This document shows positions 1 to 11,999 of a stretch of DNA of 64,000 nt, one piece after another. The stretch's first letter is position 1, and every line of letters starts with the position of its first letter. The DNA is from Geosiphon pyriformis (lineage: Eukaryota; Glomeromycota; Glomeromycetes; Archaeosporales; Geosiphonaceae), in assembly GCA_016748015.1 (NCBI GenBank), contig JAAOMT010000599.1:344151-408150 (forward strand), written 5' to 3'. The position numbers and the translations under genes were made by a program. A model generated the notes under the pieces. The model saw nothing but the letters and a program-made list of their open reading frames with translations, did no database searches and was not told the DNA's origin.

Positions 1-2270
1 TTTTTTTTTCTATTCAAAAATATGTAAATTAGTTTATGAATTGTGAAAAATGTTTGAAATCCATTCTCAATAAAGAATAAGCTGATTAAGCAATATTAAT
101 AATTTAGGTCCAATGTTAAAATTACTATTATAGAAATAGTACCAAGTATAATAACATTTAATCTCATTTTTGGAAACTGGTTTTTCACTAAAAACGCCAC
201 ATTAAATTACTTATTTGAAGTGGCAGGTATCACGCTTTTTTTCAAAAACTTGGCAATTTCTTAAATTTGGATTTCTATTTCATTCCAAAAAAATGCCACG
301 ATGTTACGTGGTATAAAAATTTAAAATCTTTTTAAGGTATATTATTTTACAATATCTTTCTCTAATTTAGCAACATAGAATTTGATGCAAGCCTGTTTTT
401 AATTCCTTTTCAAGATCTTATTTATTGAGACAATTGAAATAATTTAGTCATAAATATATAAATATATAAATATTCACATTTTTTTAAAAAAAAAGATAAT
501 ATTTTTACTTTCATGAAATCACTTTGGGACAGAAATAAAATGAGTAATAATTATAAATATAGTTTCTTGAAAATCAATTTCAATTAAACCATTTTCAAAT
601 TCTTACGTTATTGATTTGTAATTCAATGAGTACCAAAGAATACTTTGCAAAGTTTATTTTTCAAAAAAGTAATATGACAATGTTACAAATCTTTATAACT
701 TAAAATTTATACAGTCTCTCAATAATAATCATGTAATTATTAGGTAAAATATTTCGGCTTTGGTTTTTAAAGATCTGGGCCGATTCCAATAAAAGTCTTT
801 GAATTTGCAGGCGATAAGTGTTTCACAAGAGGCAATTGATTAGACAGAAATCAGCGTGAGAATGTGTTACATTTGAATAAAAAATTCACAAAGAAAAAAA
901 AAAAAGAATGAACTTGAAAATCGAATCCAATAACTTTTTTTATTAACATTCGGATGATGATGATTGTTATCCGCTCGTCATAGGTTACAAGATTGACATG
1001 TTCGAATAGATTAAAGTTAATATTATTAGAGTGTTAAAAAGATAAGTTAAAAATAGGGGTTAATCTCTTTGTCAACTTTTTAATCTTTACTTTTTCAAGT
1101 AGAACCTCAAAGGAGTCTAATAGAAACTTCATTTCCCGCGCGTAATAATGATAAGATCAATTATTAAAAATTCTTAGAACCCTTTTTAAAACTCTTTAGA
1201 AATAGGAAAACTTTAATTTTACAAGTTACCTTGAAAAAAAGAAATACTTGTTCAGATTTATCTGAGCATCAAATAGGTTCGGCATTTTAGTGCATCAAAT
1301 TTGCCGCGGTGTTACATTTACGGTAAACCAACTTAATAACCGTTTTCTTGAATCTTTTCTTTTTGTTTTGCATTGAATTTAAATTTAAATTAATTAATTA
1401 AAAAAACCTTAAAAAAAAAAAAAAAAAAAAGAATCAACCTTTATTGGAACACAGAAAAACAACACAAAAACAGCAAACAATAAAAAATTTTAAATTAAAT
1501 CTTTGGGGTAGATCATGAAAATAAATTTTTAACGGAAAAATTTCATACTTTTTTTAAAAGTTATAATTAAAGCGCATAATTTTATTTTACACATTCAAAT
1601 AATCTGAAATGAATCATGTTTATTAAGAATATCTCGATGCAAATCATTAAAACCCCCCGCTTTTCTTTTTACAAAGAGATACCCTTTGTAATTTTCGTCT
1701 TCCAAAAAAGATGATAAAATGTTGTTATATTCACTTCACCGTGCACAATTCTTTTCAATGCACGGTTAATGTATATATGTGATTGATTTATTGATTGATT
1801 GATTGTATGACTGAAATTTAAAATTCATCTACTTAAAATTTCATTATCTTTTCGAGTAATATTTTTTTAAAAAAAATTATATAACAGACTTGAAAGCATG
1901 CATGAATATATATACATGCATACATTTTCGTTCTAGAATTGGAAATTGTTAGGGGTTGAAAAAAATTTGATGGTTAAAGATAACGCTTAATAAGGAAATT
2001 TCATCTATTTACGAATGAGTGAAAAAACCAATAAACGAAACTTTTTTTAAAAAAAAAAAAAACTCTCAATCTTCGATGATTTATTAAAAAAAAACTCGTC
2101 GAAATATTTACACCAGATTTCTTCTATCAATTGTTTCTCGTTTACATTAGTAACGTTCAACTTTTTTTAATCTCTCATCTGCTACAAACCTATTCTAAAA
2201 TCATCTTTCTTTGTTATAATGTTCATTATTTGAAAAATTTCTTTTAATTCTCGGTAATTGTCCAAAAAAT
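1..2270. other. Intergenic, no gene seen
   Basis: AT-rich sequence without a convincing reading frame or RNA gene. It holds homopolymer runs (for example A runs near 1412-1430 and 2050) and a small inverted repeat, ACCGTGCA at 1738-1745 and TGCACGGT at 1759-1766, with a 13-base loop and no known role. Confidence 0.6.
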
Positions 2271-2293
2271 AAATTATTGTTATTGTTATTGTT

Positions 2294-2341
<48 letters not shown>

Positions 2342-2345
2342 ATTG
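2271..2345. repeat. (TTATTG)n/(TTG)n microsatellite
   Basis: A run of TTATTG units passes into an uninterrupted TTG run. It ends a few bases beyond the stop codon of the minus-strand gene at 2350-3306, so it probably lies in that gene's 3' untranslated region. Confidence 0.9.
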
Positions 2346-2349
2346 TGGA

Positions 2350-3306
2350 TCAAAATCGAGTTAAACTAGAATCTATTTGACTAGAAAATGAAGTTTTTCT
2401 AGAAATTTCTCTCAATGGGGTTTGTGGTCGGGAGGAAGATGAATTTGAATTCACGTATTCATATTCTTCTTCTGAATCACTTTCTTCGAAATGAGGTTCC
2501 CATTCTTCTCCTTCATCAATATTTTCAGAGGCGATTGCTGATTTCACAGCAGCAGTAGCAGCAGCAACAACAGGATATTCGCTAATATCTTCCATTAAAT
2601 TAGCGAATCTGATAGCAGAAGAAACACGACGAAGGAATCCTGAAGTTTTACTTGTCGATTCGGGGTTAGAAGGTGGATTATTTGATAATGATTTAGTGAT
2701 ATTATGAGAATCTTGTAATGAAATTGAAGAGCTAGTTGAATGCGAGTGGGAATGGGAATGGGAATGGGAATGGGAATGGGAATGGGAATGGGAATGGGAA
2801 TGGGAATGAGAATAGGAATAGGAATGGGAATGGGAGTGGGAATGGGAAGGTGAAGGCAAAGGCAAATGTGAATGTAATGGATGATTTGTCGAATGTAACT
2901 GAGCGAGAAATTGAGCATAACTTGCTGATGCATTCAAATTTTCTTCAGTTAAAATCATTGAATGAGGACGACTACTTCCTGAAATACTACTACTATCACA
3001 AGAAGACGTAGATGAAACAGAATTTGACCTAGGTCTTAAATAGGTATCAAAAGCGGGAGGTTGTCTTAATTGTTTTTGTAAATGTTTTCTTCTACGACGT
3101 TCATGTATTTCTTGTTGTTGTATAGCAAGAAAAGTTGAATGTGTAGGTGAAGAAGAATAATTTGTTCCTGACGAATTATTATTATTATTATTATTATTAT
3201 TGTTAATATTATTAATATGAATGATTTTATTGTCTTTACCATCTTTGCTGATGGTAGTATTGTTAAGGTGAAAAGATTCTGATGGTGGTGATGTGAGGCT
3301 GACCAT
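2350..3306 (-). CDS. Paralogue family member 1 (SPTHS/FDTYL/RRVSS protein), function unknown
   Basis: Intronless frame of 318 residues with an ATG start and TGA stop. I do not recognise the family. Visible parts in order: a poly-Asn run (about 35-44); SPTHS (53-57); an Arg/Lys-rich segment leading to QLRQPPAFDTYL (79-90); RSNSVSSTSSCDS (93-105); an alternating His-Ser tract with two Tyr (about 155-190); FLRRVSSAIRFANL (224-237); an acidic segment with EEWEPHFEESDSEEEYEY (267-284); and a Ser-rich tail. No signal peptide or membrane helix is apparent. The RRVSS and RSNS motifs fit basophilic kinase sites, so a phosphorylated, largely disordered regulatory protein is a reasonable inference. It shares all five motif blocks with the genes at 10734, 14440 and 23794. 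Conservation of the blocks across diverged copies is the main evidence that the frame is real. Confidence 0.85.
   Translation of the reverse strand: MVSLTSPPSESFHLNNTTISKDGKDNKIIHINNINNNNNNNNNNSSGTNYSSSPTHSTFLAIQQQEIHERRRRKHLQKQLRQPPAFDTYLRPRSNSVSSTSSCDSSSISGSSRPHSMILTEENLNASASYAQFLAQLHSTNHPLHSHLPLPSPSHSHSHSHSYSYSHSHSHSHSHSHSHSHSHSHSHSHSTSSSISLQDSHNITKSLSNNPPSNPESTSKTSGFLRRVSSAIRFANLMEDISEYPVVAAATAAVKSAIASENIDEGEEWEPHFEESDSEEEYEYVNSNSSSSRPQTPLREISRKTSFSSQIDSSLTRF
2745..2850. repeat. GGGAAT hexanucleotide repeat inside a coding region
   Basis: About 16 to 18 tandem 6-base units (GGGAAT on +, CATTCC on -), a few with single changes such as GAGAAT, GGAATA and GGGAGT. Because the unit is two codons, the minus-strand gene reads it as His-Ser dipeptides with two Tyr-Ser variants. 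Length changes by whole units would keep the frame open. Confidence 0.95.
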
Positions 3307-5485
3307 TTTTTTAATAAATAACTTGTTATGATATTAAGTTTGGAATTGATGAGTTTAACCAAAAAAATTAAAATTCTAATTTGTAATTTAACACTCTTCT
3401 TTTTTTAACAAAAAAGATTTGATATTTGAAATAAAAAAAATCTAAGCGGAATAAAAGTAAAAGAACGAAGAAACATCGTGTTTCAAGAAGTGGTTGTATT
3501 TATCTCAAATTCACTCTTGTTTGTGACCTCTTTGCGTTGTACCAAACAACCTTTTCGATTCCGACCCCCGCTCATCATCTTTCCAGAAATTTGTTCCCTA
3601 ATTTTTTAATATTACCATAAAATAATGTAACATAATGTAATATAATCTAAAATATTATTTTAGTGTACTATTAAAAGTAATTAAGTGTTTAAATGGTAGT
3701 AATGAACCATTTATGAAATGGCGTAACAGTCAATAATTTATCATTCCAAATACTCCTGAATACTACCACTCATTTGGTTAAAATGATCATTTAATTGTAA
3801 GTCCTAATTTAACATTAGTCACTGACCGCTAGTTATTTAATATTAATTTGTTCATGTGTTCAAGTATGATAAAAATTCTATTTGCTTTTACAAGTATTTC
3901 TCAAAGAATGGTATTACATTTTCTTGCACCATACTTTTGGTTAAACCAAGGCAACTTGAAATTAGTTACGTATTCTGCACTACGCCAATTATTAATTCTT
4001 ATTAACTCTAATTCTAATGAATAGTGTTTATGCTGAGTATAAAAATTATTCATTCGTTTAACTTTTTTTAAAACAAGGACATTTAAATATTAAAATTAAA
4101 ATATAAGCTAGATTTTCTAACTGGAGATCCCATGTTATTGATGGTGATGATGATGATGATGTTGATGATGTTGTTGATGATGATGAAACTTTCTTCGTAC
4201 CCGCAGTTTTTACATCCTTTCGAAACATTGTTATTTTTGTAAAAAAAAAATTTATCATTCATTACTAATTTTATAAATTATAACAATGACATTATTCACC
4301 GATTTCCGGAAAAATTGCTTGAATTTCAATCAAAATGAAATGAATAGCAAGCAAGTAAACAAAAAACAAACAAATATACAATTGCTTTATTTTGACATTG
4401 AAAAGGTCTGGAAACTTTGAAATAGTTCTTTCTTTCATAAGGAGAAATAACATCAATTTTCTAGGAGATCAAAGATGTGTTTCATTATGTGATGTCAAAA
4501 AATCGTTCAAAAATCTGAAAAATCTCAATTCAAATATTATTGAATTTAATTGATGTTGTCATTTACTAAATACATTCTATTTAGCATTTATGTGATACCA
4601 AAAAGTTTTTGAAACGATAGAATGAAAGAAAATTAAAATAAAAATATAATATTTCTATCCATTTTCATTCATTGTAAAAATTTTATTATAAAAAATTTTC
4701 TGTTACACAAAGAAAAATCTAAAGAGCCTCGCAGTCTGTCTACGCCAAAATTATCCGTTCTTTGCGCTCTCATTTTCAAGAATTTAATTCAAAATACTAG
4801 TTTTTATCAGCTTTTTTCAGTTATTCAATTGAAAAAACCCATTTCTGGTTTTATTCCGTTCGAAAAACTTTTTTTTTAATCCCGGTCGCGAAAATCACTC
4901 ACACCGTAGCAAATGTGGCGTGTTTAAAATCTGTTCTTGCGGAAAAATCTAACCAAATTGAAAGGATGACTTCATTCTTAAATTTCTCTTTAGAGACGAC
5001 ATATTCTACCACTGTACGATCTACGACATCTACATTGCATTGTGTATCACAGGGACATTGAGAATGCACCATCTTTGGCAGCGGCTTTTTTATTACTCAT
5101 ATCAAAGTTTCTTATTTAAAGAAATTCACGTCTTTTCATCATATCGTCTGAAATTTACAAAGATATATCTTTCGATTCTTTGACTGTTGATTATGACAAC
5201 ATCATATCGATTAAAGAGATTCACCCCTCATTACGATGCTAAACAAATCCAAAAATGATGGATTTCACCATTGATCTTTTATGCATGTGTCATGTGTGAG
5301 CTTTCGAGGGGTTTATTTGGATCCTCGCTAAACAAACAAAAAAAGTGCTATTGGTTAGAATATAATTTTTTTTGTAATTTATTCGGATAAACTTGAACAA
5401 AGAGAAAGGAAAAAAAAAAAAAAGGTAAACACGCCAGAAACTGCAAGAAGATTAAATATTTTCTCAAACTGATTGACCATGATTT
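3307..5485. other. Intergenic region upstream of the 2350-3306 gene
   Basis: Apart from the small Ser-rich frame at 4058-4228 I see no gene. On the minus strand a TATA-like GATAAATAC (3492-3500) lies about 190 bases upstream of the ATG at 3306, and a rare G/C-rich patch (CGACCCCCGCTC, near 3562-3573) lies about 65 bases further out. Both are weak promoter candidates. Confidence 0.4.
4058..4228 (-). CDS. Small Ser/Thr-rich ORF, doubtful
   Basis: From the ATG at 4228 the frame gives 56 residues: a basic start (MFRKDVKTAGTKK), a Ser/Thr run made of TCA/ACA codons, a hydrophobic stretch (LENLAYILILIF) and a CPCFKKS end. An earlier in-frame ATG exists at 4258. It lacks the motifs of the four paralogues. 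The Ser/Thr run is a trinucleotide repeat and could keep a random frame open, so this may not be a gene. A hydrophobic segment with a Cys-rich end could act as a membrane anchor, but that is only a guess. Confidence 0.22.
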   Translation of the reverse strand: MFRKDVKTAGTKKVSSSSTTSSTSSSSSPSITWDLQLENLAYILILIFKCPCFKKS

Positions 5486-7834
5486 TTGAAAATAACCTTA
5501 ATGGTTTAATCAATCCATTTTATATTATTTTTGCATTAAATTTTTAATTATTATTATTAAATGATTTTAAAGTTGATTCATTATATTTAAAATTTATTAT
5601 AATATATATATTAAAGGACAATATTTTTTATTATATTATCTTGATTAATAAAGAATTTAAATTAAAATCTCAATTAAGAAATTTAAATCATTATATTTGA
5701 TTTTTATTAAAATCTTAAATACCAAATTGCTATATAGTTAATCATAAAAATTGTATTAATATACAATTTTGTAATCATTTAATAAAAAAAAAAGTTAATC
5801 ATTAATTGGTCTTGACTTTCAATATTTTTATGGCTTGTAAATTTAAATGATTATTCTATTTCAATTAATAAAATTATTATTCACTAAATCCAATTTGAAC
5901 ACATTTTCAAAAAATCTGTTTATAATGTATACAATTATATTAATTGCATAAATTCTTTTTAAGATTTAATGTATTTGATTCAAAAATTTTTGAAGCTTTT
6001 ACCCAACAAAATTATTCATTTTTAATGTTAATAATATTTTTTAAATATTTTAATATATATTGTATAATATTATATTTTTTTTTAAAAAAAATTAAAATTA
6101 AAATTAAACCGTTTTATCATAAAAAGTTTTTGAATATATCTTCTGTTAATCGACAACAATAAATCTTAAATATATGTGTTAAAATTCCAAATTTTGCATT
6201 TTAAATTCACAATCAAACCATAATTTTTTTTTATTAAATTTCTTTCTTTACATTTACATTTGTTAAATTAATTATTACTTTTATATTAAAAAATTAGAAT
6301 TCATGGATATTTTTTCCAATTTATGATTTATAACAAAATAAATAGTTAAACAAATAAATAAAATATATATGATGTTTTAAAAAAAAGATTTAATTTAAAT
6401 AAAAAATTGTAAATAAACTTTTTAATTACTATGATTTTTTTTTTCATTTTTTTCTTAAATTTTTTTATATAATAAAAATATTTTGATAAATAAAAATGCA
6501 TTATTTAAAGTATTTTATTAAAAAAAAAATTACATATACACAGTAAAATTTGTTTTTTTAACAAAATTTAAAAAAATAATTTTTTTTTTTTACTAAACCA
6601 ATTTAATTTTTTTGTTTTAAAAATATAAATAATCAATTTTTATAAAATTAATAAAAATATTATTATGTATTTTTTACTAAACTAATTATATTTAATTATT
6701 TTAAAAATATAAATTTTATTTTCAGAATATTTTTGTAATAAATTAAAATAAAGAATTATTTTATACTTTTACATCAATATTAATATTTAAAACAATTACT
6801 TTTTATAATAGTTTGATTAAAATATATTTAATTAATCAAAGTTTTTTTTTTTGCTTTTTAGTTTTATAAATTTTCATGTTTACAATCAAAGCAAAAAAAG
6901 AAAAAGAAAAAATCATTATTTTTATTATTATAACTAAAAAAAACAACATTCAAAATAAGTTTTTTTATTATATATATAAAAAAAAACATAATAAATGCGT
7001 TTTTCTTAAATAACATAATTTTAAAATAATTTTTATTTGATTAAAAATTGTGTGTTTTCAGTTAAAGTTCTTTTAAAAAAAATATACCAAAAATAATTTT
7101 GTTTTTTTTTGCCAATATCTGTAATAATAATTACTATTATCATTTTTTAAATGTTAAAAAAAATATAAAACAGCCAAGAAATAACCATTTTTATTAGTTT
7201 TATTTTAGTTTTAATCCAATTATAAACAACAATGTTTTTTCTAATTAAACAATAATTATAACAACATATTTATTAAAATAAAATAATATTTAACTATATT
7301 GTTTAATACAATTATTTTCATTAATTATTATTTATTGTAAATGATTAATAATATATTTTTTTCATATTTGAAAAATATATTTTTGATTTTTGCGCAAAAG
7401 TCATTTTTTTAAAAAATGTAACCAGTTCAAATTATCTTTGTATAAATGAAAAAAGGTTATATTTTAGGTAAAAATTCAATTTACAATTATTTTTAAATTA
7501 AACAAAATATAAAAAAAAAGTAAGAAATAAAGAAAAATGGAATATTTAAAAATAATTTATTTTAAGAATATCTTATATTTAAATTAAATTAAATTAAATT
7601 ATTCTACTAAAATTAGTAATTAGTTAATTTCAAAATTATTGATTTTATATAATAAATTTCAAAAAATTAATTAATTGAGTTTTTATGTTTTATGTTTTAA
7701 ATTTTAAATTTTTATTTAATTGCAAATATATTATATATATATATTTTTTAAAAAAAACTCTTTTTTTTTATATTTTAAGTTTTAACACTATTTTTTTGCA
7801 AAAATTTTGGTAAATTATTAAAAATTTTAGTAAA
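5486..7834. other. Extremely AT-rich block, no gene seen
   Basis: Nearly all A and T with long homopolymers and no usable frame. The stretch near 7232-7300 resembles 51693-51760 (shared TTTTTTCTAAT, ACAACATAT and TTAACTA in the same order and spacing), so at least part is a dispersed, decayed repeat. A similar AT-rich stretch continues on the other side of the LINE fragment, from 8154 to about 8650. Confidence 0.6.
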
Positions 7835-7844
7835 CCATCAAATT

Positions 7845-8143
7845 TTTTTTACTTTAACGAATGTTGCCCAATCACTACCTATTACAATTACAATAGCAAC
7901 TGTTCTAAAATAGATGTGGCTCATGCTCTTTTTACACTATATGTTATTAATGCCACTTAACACACCAATACCCAAAGCCGTAAAAAAGAAATTAGAAATC
8001 AAGCCAATGCCCTTCCTGAAACCAAAACTAATAGAAACATTTCTGACAAAACCACTATTTTGAACAAACTTTCTAGAGTACACACCAGACAAACCACGTA
8101 AATCATCCAACAAAAAGCTGTTATTTACTAACAAGCCTTTCTT
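7845..8143 (-). mobile_element. 5'-truncated LINE (3' end only) with target-site duplication
   Basis: On the minus strand this fragment holds the last 60 or so codons of the LINE ORF2. Its FGFRKGIGLISNFFFTALGIG resembles the FGFRLGVYLCFG... end of the + strand LINE at about 50930-51040. It also holds the conserved 3' untranslated motif (TAGGTAGTGATTGGGCAACA, read on -) seen in the larger copies near 51132 and 56960. It is flanked by a perfect 10-base direct repeat, ACCATCAAAT, at 7835-7844 and 8144-8153. Severe 5' truncation plus a duplication of this length is the usual outcome of target-primed reverse transcription. Confidence 0.88.
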
Positions 8144-8732
8144 ACCATCAAATATTTAACAAATTATCAAATAGTTCAATAAACTTTTTAATATTTTATA
8201 ATTTAGAAATATTGTGTATAAAATAATTATAATATCTTAGTTATACAATAAAATTGTATAAATTAAATTATTAATTAAATTAAATTTATTAGTAATTTGA
8301 TTTAAAAAACTGTTAAAGTTTATAAGACTAAAAAATATGATTGTAATAAATACTGGTGTTTTAGTATAATATAATCTTAATTTTAACTAAGCGGTTAATT
8401 AATATGGTAATTTATCTTAAATTTGCACAATTTATGTTCATTTTAAACATGTACATGTATTATGCTAATAGATTTTGAAGGATTTAAATTCATTTAAGCA
8501 TTAAGAAAAATTAAATGTTAAATTTATAAAATAACAATATTTATAAAATATGGACAATAATTTTATATTCAAATTAAACTTATAATTTAAACAAAAATAA
8601 TATGTAATTAATATTCATTTAAACAAATTCACATCACTTTGTTTTGATTAATTCAAAAATTTGCTCAAGCTCAACAAAGAATACTCCAAGTCAAATTAAA
8701 AGCAAGAAAAAGATTGTCTAACTCAGTAATTA

Positions 8733-8744
8733 CAGTCCTGGCGG
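8733..8744 (+). repeat. Left terminal inverted repeat of Tc1/mariner element
   Basis: CAGTCCTGGCGG, a perfect inverse of 9592-9603. It directly follows a TA dinucleotide. Confidence 0.9.
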
Positions 8745-9591
8745 AAAATTATGACGGACATTTTTTTTATTTTATTTACAAACCTAAGACTATTTTTTAT
8801 TGAAGATACCTTAATGCCAATGGTATGGTATATGTAAAAATTAATATTTAGTATTGCATTTATACAAGCGTGATTAAGGGGGGACATGGTACAAATATTA
8901 GTAAGTACTACCCTTCTTTTATTAACTCAATAAAGAGATCCCCTTTTAGCCATTTCTTTTACTTTTTTCTCTGCACTATGCTTTTGAAACTCCCCCAATA
9001 TTCTCTATAGGGTTATATGATGACCACGACAGAATACGGCATGGAACACTTGCTTAAAGGTCATCATCATGCACATTATTATTATTGAAGGTGAATGACA
9101 TGCTTGGGCAGAATTGAAATGCAGCCAAACTTTGAAAGCTTGTCCCGGACAATTTATTTGCCAACTTCGAGCCCTGGATGCATTGCTTTGAGCGCTTTGA
9201 TTTTTGGCTAGCGTAACGAAATGATTTCCGCGCGCGATTTTTTGCCGATCTGGTGACGTTTGTAAGCGGCCAGGACGATGAATATCGGAAATTTAGCTAT
9301 TTTTTCAAAATAGAGCGATCTAAAGTTGACAGGAGCGAAGGGGGGAACACCAGTTAGTTTGGATATTTCGGTTGTATTGCGTCAAAAGTACTTAATGACT
9401 TCACCTTTGATTTTACGGGGTTAGGGTTTATTAGATAAATAGATGAGAAAATAGATGAAAAGATAAAATGGGTAACGGCAGGAATAAATGAGAGTTTTAT
9501 GACATCAAAGGGTAACCAAAAATAATATTTACGCGTCGGGCTCTTTTGCAAGGAAGTTGGTAACGCGACCAATATTGCGAAAAATTTGGCG

Positions 9592-9603
9592 CCGCCAGGA
9601 CTG
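9592..9603 (-). repeat. Right terminal inverted repeat of Tc1/mariner element
   Basis: CCGCCAGGACTG, the reverse complement of the left end. It is directly followed by TA at 9604-9605. Similarity between the two ends stops after these 12 bases. Confidence 0.9.
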
Positions 9604-9605
9604 TA

Positions 9606-10733
9606 AGTGACGAAAAAGACTAGTTACAAAAAAGAATAAAGTAATTGAAACATCTATTTGAGAAGTGGAAAAAAGTTAATCATGATAATCTGGAGTAAAT
9701 TAAATTATTAAGAAAATTATTCAAGTACTCATAAATAAGGTAAAAAAAAACAAAAAAAAAACAAAAGAGTCTAAAATTTGATTTATTTAACAGCAAGGTA
9801 TTAATCAAATACGCTCAGCATAAGTTGTATTGTTTTTAAATTTGTCATCAACTATAACCTATTCAGGTTAAAACTTTGCGTTTATCTTTCATATCGCTCA
9901 GTATGATAATCCCACTATCAAATATCGAAATGATGACTTTAAAGATCGATGAAATAGGTTAATTTATGATTCCCCCGAGTTCAGTAACAATGCGGTCATT
10001 TAGGATGAAAAGGAAAAAAACCAAGTAGATGAAAGATTTACATCAGAAAAAGGTAAACTAGGATTAATAGTAGAGTATTTTTAGCAACAGGAAACTTTTT
10101 TGGATTCATTGTTGAAAATTTAAAGGTATTGCATCATGAAAATGGGTTGAAATCAGAATTTATTAAATAGTATTTAAATTTTTATGAAACAGCTTTGAGG
10201 AAATAATTTATCAAAAAAAAAAAAAGCTAAAAATTTTATTTTATTATATCACAAAGTATGTTATCACGGTTTGAGCATACGCTAATCAACTTCAAAGGAA
10301 ATGAACTTTAAAAAAAATAACGAGAATATCAAGTGTCAAAAATATTTTTGGAAATTAACTGTCATAAGCATTTTTATAGAACATATTAGTCATAAATTAT
10401 CCTTAATAGTAGATTTACCAAATGATTATTATTTTTTTCATTTAGTATCAGATTAGTTCCCGGATTTAACTCGGGTTCCCAGTAATGATAAATGAGGTTC
10501 TTTAAAAATTTCCTGATTAGATAATTATAGTAGTGGTAAAAAAGTAATAGAGTGCTACATTTAAAGTTCGGATGATCATTAAGAAAAGTTATAAAAAGGG
10601 AGGTCAATAACTGAGCTTTAACAAATACCTCCACCTTTGTGAACGATAAATTTTCAGAGAAGAAGTATTTTTTCCTAAATATCCGATTGACAGAAATTAG
10701 GAAAGAAACATTTTCTATTAAAAATTGAACGAA
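9606..10733. other. Intergenic, upstream of the gene at 10734
   Basis: No gene seen. A G/C-rich patch near 10457-10480 has a short inverted repeat (CCCG...CGGG), about 260 bases upstream of the next ATG. It is unusual for this AT-rich sequence and could be regulatory, but nothing else supports that. Confidence 0.4.
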
Positions 10734-10967
10734 ATGTTTTCAACTAGTTTACCTAATATCCATCCTTTCGTAATTCAAAATCAACGAAATCGAAGTAATA
10801 GTTCTTCGTATTGTGCCTCTCCAACTCATTCCATTTTTCCACAAGAAAATCGTAGAAAAAATTATTCTCATAAAAAATTAAGAAAACCCCAATCTTTTAA
10901 TAATTATCTTTTACGTGGTCCTGATTCTTTTACTTTCGGAAATAACAACAACAACAATAATAATAAC

Positions 10968-11008
<41 letters not shown>

Positions 11009-11016
11009 TAATAATG

Positions 11017-11059
<43 letters not shown>

Positions 11060-11417
11060 CAATATTGTGTTAGCAGAAGACCAATTTACATCCTATCATT
11101 CGTCTTACCCTAATTTTCGACGCCAAGAAAGCCATCATCATCATCATCATCATAATCACCACCACCACCATAATCAAGCAACATCACCTCCATCACCTCC
11201 ATCACCTGCATCAACACCTGGATTGCTTCGACGTGTTTCATCTGCAATGCGTCTTAGTTTTATCGATTCTTGGGCTATCGACGAGGTGAATAATTCGGCT
11301 AGTGGAACTAGTTCAAGTAATAATACGGATGATGAGTGGGATGAAGATGAGGAAGACGAATATCAAGAAAAATTTCTTTTCATTAGTTCTAAATCACGAT
11401 CAGCTACTCGACGATGA
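10734..11417 (+). CDS. Paralogue family member 2 (SPTHS/FDTYL/RRVSS protein), function unknown
   Basis: Intronless frame of 227 residues from the first ATG (10734); the frame is open slightly further upstream, but only from a TTG. Motifs in order: RNRSNSSS (18-25); SPTHS (29-33); a basic segment ending KKLRKPQSFNNYL (47-59), here with NNYL instead of the DTYL of its paralogues; a long poly-Asn run with a few Asp (about 70-111); a poly-His run; PPSPPSP repeats; GLLRRVSSAMRLSF (about 163-176); and an acidic DDEWDEDEEDEYQE followed by KFLFISSKS and a basic end. The RSSCDS-type block of the paralogues is missing or replaced by the Asn run. No membrane segment or enzyme motif is visible. The protein is probably mostly disordered and phosphorylated at the Arg-Arg-x-Ser site, by inference only. 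Confidence 0.85.
10939..11057. repeat. (AAT/AAC)n trinucleotide repeat coding for poly-Asn
   Basis: AAT units with scattered AAC and GAT, inside and in frame with the gene at 10734-11417. They give an Asn run broken by a few Asp residues. Confidence 0.95.
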
Positions 11418-11999
11418 AGTTCAAATGGTGGCAATAACTAATAAGATCAGTTATTCCGCTTGAGGCTTAAAACCTTGTCCGGTATTTTTGATCCTCACTA
11501 AACAACCCATATAAGAGTAAAACTCTTTCTGATTTTCATCATGGGCTTTGTTTAATTGCGATTAGCCACGCATTAGAGAATTATCAATTAAACATGGACG
11601 AATCGAAGGTGGCCAGAAAAGATTTAGTGAAATCTAGGAATCGTGTTTGAGTTATTCAATTGAAATTTTAATCTCGATTCAAAATTGAATTTTCAAGGGG
11701 AAATTCGGTTCACGAATTTCACAGACTAAAATATTATGCAATGGAATTCAAGAAAAAAAAAATTTAACCAATGTTCAAAAAAAATAATTTAAAGTACTCT
11801 TTTGAATCTCATTTACTTTGTCTACTCACTTTGATAATTAAAAACCAAACTATCATAACAACTTTCTCAATATGCAATTAAGTTTCTTTTAAAAAAGACA
11901 TTTATTATGGGACTTTTTTATAAAAATGTATATAATGAACATTTAGTAATATATTATTTACATTATAATTTTTTGTGTAATAGGTTGCCATTTTTTAAT

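Larger units (their letters stand above)
8733..9603 (-). mobile_element. Degenerate Tc1/mariner transposon
   Basis: An 871-base segment with perfect 12-base inverted ends (CAGTCCTGGCGG at 8733-8744, its complement at 9592-9603), flanked by TA on both sides (8731-8732, 9604-9605), as expected of Tc1/mariner insertion. The minus strand keeps scraps of a transposase. A stretch near 9000-9040 reads WSSYNPIENIGG, matching the D-L-N-P-I-E-N-I-W region of Tc1 transposases. Further upstream are remnants like KFGCIS (the WGCxS region) and MHDDD (the DNA-x-H region). Frameshifts and stops break all of them and the N-terminal DNA-binding part is not found. It cannot move on its own. Confidence 0.85.

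Noticed and set aside
2736-3011. Frames reading Gly-Asn or Pro-Ile repeats through the GGGAAT array
   Set aside because: They are other readings of the hexanucleotide repeat in the minus-strand gene. Only the His-Ser frame is flanked by motifs shared with three paralogues.
5944-6162. 72-codon frame in the AT-rich block
   Set aside because: Composition (Phe, Ile, Lys, Asn, Tyr) is what random AT-rich DNA gives; nothing supports expression.
10386-10634. Minus-strand frame of 82 codons upstream of paralogue 2
   Set aside because: The start is GTG rather than ATG and no recognisable feature is present.
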